This document shows, piece after piece, positions 32,099 to 34,768 of a stretch of 34,768 bases of DNA. The notes under the pieces were generated by a model. It was not told the DNA's origin. It did no database searches and saw nothing but the letters and a program-made list of their open reading frames with translations. Both the position numbers and the translations under genes were made by a program. This DNA comes from Pseudomonadota bacterium (lineage in GTDB: Bacteria; Pseudomonadota; Alphaproteobacteria; Sphingomonadales; Sphingomonadaceae), in contig CAUJJI010000129.1 in NCBI GenBank assembly GCA_963205265.1, positions 1-34,768 of the forward strand, written 5' to 3'. Positions within the stretch are counted from its first letter, which is position 1, and each line of letters starts with the position of its first letter.

Positions 32099-34231
32099 AT
32101 GCGGGTCGAAAAGAGCTTCTGTCGCCTCTGCTTCGGCTTCTGCGGGATGGACGTGACGATCGGCGACGACGGCCGCGTCCAGTCGGTCCGCGGCGATCAC
32201 GCCAACCCGGTCACCCAGGGCTATGCCTGCGTCAAGGGCCTCGATGCGCCCGAAGCGCTCTACGGCGACACCCGGATCATGCGCCCGCTCAAGCGCGTCG
32301 GCGACAAGCACGTGCCGATCGGCATCGAGCAGGCGCTCGACGAGATCGCCGCCAAGATGAAGACGATCGTCGCCGAGGACGGGGCACAGAGCCTGGCCTT
32401 CTTCCGGGGCACCGGCACTTTCGGTTCCAACGTCGCGATCTTCAGCTGGCCGAACCTCGCCGAAGCGATCGGCGGCCAGCGCTTTTCGACCATGACCATC
32501 GACCAGTCGGCGAAATGGGTCACGCAGGACCGGCTCGGCACCTGGCCGGCGGGCAAGCAGCCGTTCCTCGGCTCCGACGTCTATCTCTTCGCCGGCAGCA
32601 ATCCGCTGGTCTCGGTGTTCAGCTGGGACATGCCCTCGCAAAATCCGCAGAAGAAGCTCAAGCAGGCGCGCGCGGCGGGGATGAAGCTGATCGTCGTCGA
32701 CCCGCGCAAGACCGAGATGGCGCAGTTCGCCGACATCCACCTGCAGATCTACCCGGGCGAGGATGCCGCCGTCGCGGCGGGCCTGATCCACGTCGTCCTG
32801 GCCAGTGGCTGGGAAGACAAGGCGTTCTGCGAGGCTCACGTCGCCGGCGTCGAAGCGCTGCGGCGGGAAGTGGCGCCGTTCACGCCCGAAGTCGTGGCGC
32901 AGCGGGCCGGCATCGCCGCCGCCGACCTTATCGCCGCCGCCCGGCTGTTCGCCGTGGAATCGCGCCGCGGCAGCGTCAGCACCGGCACCGGGGTCGACAT
33001 GGCGGCCTTCCCCAATCTTGCCGAGCATCTCTACCAGGCGCTCGGCGTGATCTGCGGGCGCTTTCTCCGCGCCGGCGAGGCACTGCCCAATCCCGGCGTG
33101 CTCGTCGCCAGGCAGCCTCCGCACGAAGGCGCGATCGGCCCGGCCCGCGGCTTCGAGAAGGCACCGCGGTCGCGCGTGCGCGGTGCCGTCCGCCTGATGG
33201 GCGAATCGGCCACGCCGACGCTGGCCGAGGAAATCCTGACTCCCGGCAAGGGCCGCGTCCGCGGCCTGCTGATATCGGGCGCCAATCCGGCCAGCGCTAT
33301 CCCCGACAGCAGGAAAGTGGTCGAGGCATTCCGCGCGCTCGACCTGCTGGTGGTGGTCGAGCCGTTCCACTCGGAGACCACCAGGCTGGCCGACTACGTG
33401 CTGCCGCCGAAGTTCCTCTACGAACATGCCGACCTCACCTTCGGGCTCGAGATGAGCAACCTCGAGATTCCCTACACCTGCTACACGCCGCCGCTGGTCG
33501 ATCCGCCGGAAGGATCGGAACTGGTCGACGAAGGCTACGTCGCCTGGGCGCTGGCGAAGCGCATGGGGGTGACGCTCAGCTACTTCGGCGTCGATCTCGA
33601 CATGGACAGGCCGCCGAGCGACGACGATTTCCTCGCGATCCTCGCGTCGCGCGGCAACGTCTCCTACGACGAGATCAAGCGGACGGCGGTAGGCGGCAAG
33701 GTGTTCGACGGCCTGCCCCAAGTCAGGGTGCTGCCCCCGCTCGAGGACCGGGGCCGCTTCGAAGTGATGCCCGACGATGTCGCCGCCGAGCTCCGCAGCT
33801 TCGCCGATACCCGCGGCGCGGCGCCGACTCTCGCGGCCGACGGCGATTTCCCGCTGCGCATGATCGCCCGGCGGATCAGGGAAGTCTCGAACACCTCTTG
33901 CCGCACTTTCAAGTCGGCGCGCGAGCGGGCGCCCTACAACCCGATCTGCGCCCATCCCGACGATCTCGCCCGATCCGGCCTGCGCGAAGGCGACGAATGC
34001 TGGGTCGTGTCCGATAACGGCCGGATTCCGGCCATCGCCAAGGGCGACGCGACGCTCAAGCCCGGGGTGGTGAGCATGACTCACGGCTACGGCTGGCTCG
34101 TCGGCGAGGATTTCGACTACCGCGACAAGGGATCGTCGATCTCGCTGCTGATCAGCCTCGACCGCGATTGCGAACAGCTTCAGGCCATGCCGCGCATGTC
34201 GGGCGTGCCGGTGCGAATCGCGGCGCGCTAG
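32099..34231 (+). CDS. Molybdopterin (bis-MGD) oxidoreductase
   Basis: 710-aa DMSO-reductase-superfamily enzyme. A [4Fe-4S] site near the N-terminus has C8, C11, C15 and C44 (CRLCFGFC, YACVKG). The core has FAGSNPL (163-169), LIVVDPRKTEMA and LLISGANPASA, and a C-terminal MopB-binding domain (ICAHPDDLARSGLREGD). In nitrate reductases and formate dehydrogenases a Cys or SeCys near the 130s binds molybdenum; here 126-140 reads QRFSTMTIDQSAKWV, with no Cys. No Tat signal, so it is cytoplasmic. No membrane or electron-transfer subunit is adjacent. Related proteins are often annotated as molybdopterin-dependent oxidoreductases of unknown substrate. ATG with GAGGGAGAAGG upstream. Confidence 0.9.
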   Translation: MRVEKSFCRLCFGFCGMDVTIGDDGRVQSVRGDHANPVTQGYACVKGLDAPEALYGDTRIMRPLKRVGDKHVPIGIEQALDEIAAKMKTIVAEDGAQSLAFFRGTGTFGSNVAIFSWPNLAEAIGGQRFSTMTIDQSAKWVTQDRLGTWPAGKQPFLGSDVYLFAGSNPLVSVFSWDMPSQNPQKKLKQARAAGMKLIVVDPRKTEMAQFADIHLQIYPGEDAAVAAGLIHVVLASGWEDKAFCEAHVAGVEALRREVAPFTPEVVAQRAGIAAADLIAAARLFAVESRRGSVSTGTGVDMAAFPNLAEHLYQALGVICGRFLRAGEALPNPGVLVARQPPHEGAIGPARGFEKAPRSRVRGAVRLMGESATPTLAEEILTPGKGRVRGLLISGANPASAIPDSRKVVEAFRALDLLVVVEPFHSETTRLADYVLPPKFLYEHADLTFGLEMSNLEIPYTCYTPPLVDPPEGSELVDEGYVAWALAKRMGVTLSYFGVDLDMDRPPSDDDFLAILASRGNVSYDEIKRTAVGGKVFDGLPQVRVLPPLEDRGRFEVMPDDVAAELRSFADTRGAAPTLAADGDFPLRMIARRIREVSNTSCRTFKSARERAPYNPICAHPDDLARSGLREGDECWVVSDNGRIPAIAKGDATLKPGVVSMTHGYGWLVGEDFDYRDKGSSISLLISLDRDCEQLQAMPRMSGVPVRIAAR

Positions 34232-34247
34232 GCGCTGCAGTTGCGCC
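34231..34247. terminator. Weak hairpin after the molybdenum enzyme gene
   Basis: GGCGC (34231-34235) pairs with GCGCC (34243-34247) around a 7-nt loop at the stop codon. Short stem and no T-run; weak support. Confidence 0.25.
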
Positions 34248-34275
34248 GTGATCTGGGTGGAGGCGTTCCCATAAT

Positions 34276-34434
34276 CGTCACCCTGAACTTGTTCGTCACC
34301 CTGAACTCGTTTCAGGGCCCATTTCACCTCGAGGCGCCGGAGCCGTGCATGGACGGACAACGGCGCCGTTGCGTTTCAGTCGTGAGCTTCGGGGCTTGGG
34401 GAGAAATGGGTGCTGAAACAAGTTCAGCATGACG
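34276..34434. repeat. REP-like inverted repeat element
   Basis: A 32-bp left arm (34294-34325, beginning CGTCACCCTGAACTCGTTTC) and right arm (34403-34434) are inverted copies with 27 of 32 bases matching. A partial extra copy of the left-arm start (CGTCACCCTGAACTTGTT, 34276-34293) lies directly before it. Such CCTGAACTTGTTTCAG repeats are common in sphingomonad genomes and could fold as RNA at the 3' end of the upstream gene. Confidence 0.8.
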
Positions 34435-34441
34435 AAATAGC

Positions 34442-34470
34442 TTGACATTACAAACCATATTGGTTATATG
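34442..34470 (+). promoter_or_regulatory. Strong sigma-70-like promoter with operator dyad in the spacer
   Basis: TTGACA (34442-34447) and TATATG (34465-34470) are 17 bp apart. The spacer holds a perfect inverted repeat, AACCA (34453-34457) and TGGTT (34461-34465), fit for a repressor dimer. It is the most AT-rich stretch in this end of the window. No gene with a ribosome site follows within the window. Confidence 0.6.
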
Positions 34471-34733
34471 CCACGCGTCACGGGTTGGTGGAGCGGTACC
34501 GGTCGTCTCCTCTCCCCCGGCAGCCGGCGCCGCTCCAAGGCGGCCCACCAGGATGCGAGGAACCACAAACGTCAGGCGGTCATGGGCGAGCCCGACCCGC
34601 CAACGCTTCGCACCTCAGGGTTCAAAACGCCAAGCCTGTCGTGCCAGGCAAACCGAGGCGCCGGCTTTTCCGTGCGTTGGTTTCCCCAGGCGTAAGCCCG
34701 CATTCGCCAGCGGGGGTGAAGCTGTGTCTGCTT
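34471..34733 (+). other. No gene seen; structured DNA downstream of a promoter
   Basis: This stretch has open frames but none with a ribosome site or recognisable protein. It contains a long hairpin: arms 34490-34502 and 34524-34536 match at 11 of 13 pairs around a 21-nt loop, starting about 15 bp after the expected transcription start. A second small stem, CCCGC...GCGGG, lies near 34697-34714. It could be a structured RNA or a leader of a gene beyond the window. Confidence 0.25.
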
Positions 34734-34768
34734 AAGATCCTCCCCCATAGGGGGAGGGGGACCGCCGG
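34734..34768. repeat. Second copy of the left-end palindromic repeat (truncated by the window)
   Basis: All 35 bases are identical, in the same orientation, to positions 10-44, including the CCTCCCCC/GGGGGAGG hairpin. The element continues beyond the window edge. Confidence 0.9.

Noticed and set aside
29736..34360. Long minus-strand open frames (787 and 763 codons)
   Set aside because: Antisense shadows of the HerA-like and molybdenum-enzyme genes; no motifs and shadow-like composition.
34468..34695. 75-codon plus-strand frame starting inside the -10 box of the promoter at 34442-34470
   Set aside because: The start lies upstream of the expected transcription start, there is no ribosome site, and the composition is not protein-like.

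Overview
The window (about two thirds G+C) reads as chromosomal DNA of an alphaproteobacterium, most likely a sphingomonad (Sphingomonadales such as Novosphingobium or Sphingobium). I infer this from the protein families, the codon bias, and the intergenic palindromic repeats of a type common in that order; no rRNA or taxonomic marker gene is present. About 28 kb is a dense catabolic region for a hydrophobic, probably polycyclic, substrate (steroid- or terpenoid-like). The last 6 kb is more general: a lipoprotein, two small exported proteins, a HerA-like ATPase and a molybdopterin oxidoreductase.

Layout. 1-148: multi-hairpin palindromic repeat. 150-4014 (minus): two acyl-CoA dehydrogenases overlapping by ATGA, a [2Fe-2S] ferredoxin and a KshA-like Rieske oxygenase. 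4151-5005 (plus): divergent amidohydrolase-like protein. 5009-6459 (minus): APH-type kinase-like protein with a small partner. 6614-7396 (minus): TetR regulator. 7600-11688 (minus): tightly packed operon of acyl-CoA synthetase, DUF35 zinc-ribbon/OB protein, SCPx-type thiolase and SDR. 11933-12772 (plus): SDR. 12820-13887 (minus): cyclase/hydrolase. 14070-15542 (plus): small ferredoxin-fold protein and epoxide hydrolase. 15703-18029 (plus): cupin, enoyl-CoA hydratase, SDR. 18022-21304 (minus): operon of DUF3237 protein, P450, a CrtC/AttH-like protein and a SnoaL-like protein. 21493-22665 (minus): second CrtC/AttH-like protein. 22870-26098 (plus): old-yellow-enzyme/FAD fusion and a third acyl-CoA dehydrogenase. 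26165-28494 (minus): TetR, P450 and ferredoxin. 28552-34231: DUF3053 lipoprotein, two exported proteins, HerA-like ATPase, molybdenum enzyme. 34232-34768: no gene; repeats and a strong promoter-like sequence.

How it may work together (inference). Two P450s and a Rieske oxygenase, each near or with a ferredoxin, would hydroxylate the substrate. SDRs would oxidise alcohols. The acyl-CoA synthetase would make a CoA thioester that three acyl-CoA dehydrogenases, an enoyl-CoA hydratase and the thiolase/DUF35 pair would shorten. Cyclase, epoxide hydrolase, SnoaL, cupin and DUF3237 proteins fit hydrolytic or isomerising ring steps. No ferredoxin reductase and no outer-membrane transporter is present, so those must be encoded elsewhere.

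Most notable: an operator/promoter overlap in front of the TetR-linked P450-ferredoxin pair; a GTTGCA(A/T) element recurring in six intergenic regions of the catabolic block; a 2,4-dienoyl-CoA-reductase-like enzyme without cluster cysteines; an amidohydrolase-like protein without most metal ligands; a molybdenum enzyme without the usual ligand cysteine; and two paralogous CrtC/AttH-like proteins of unknown function.
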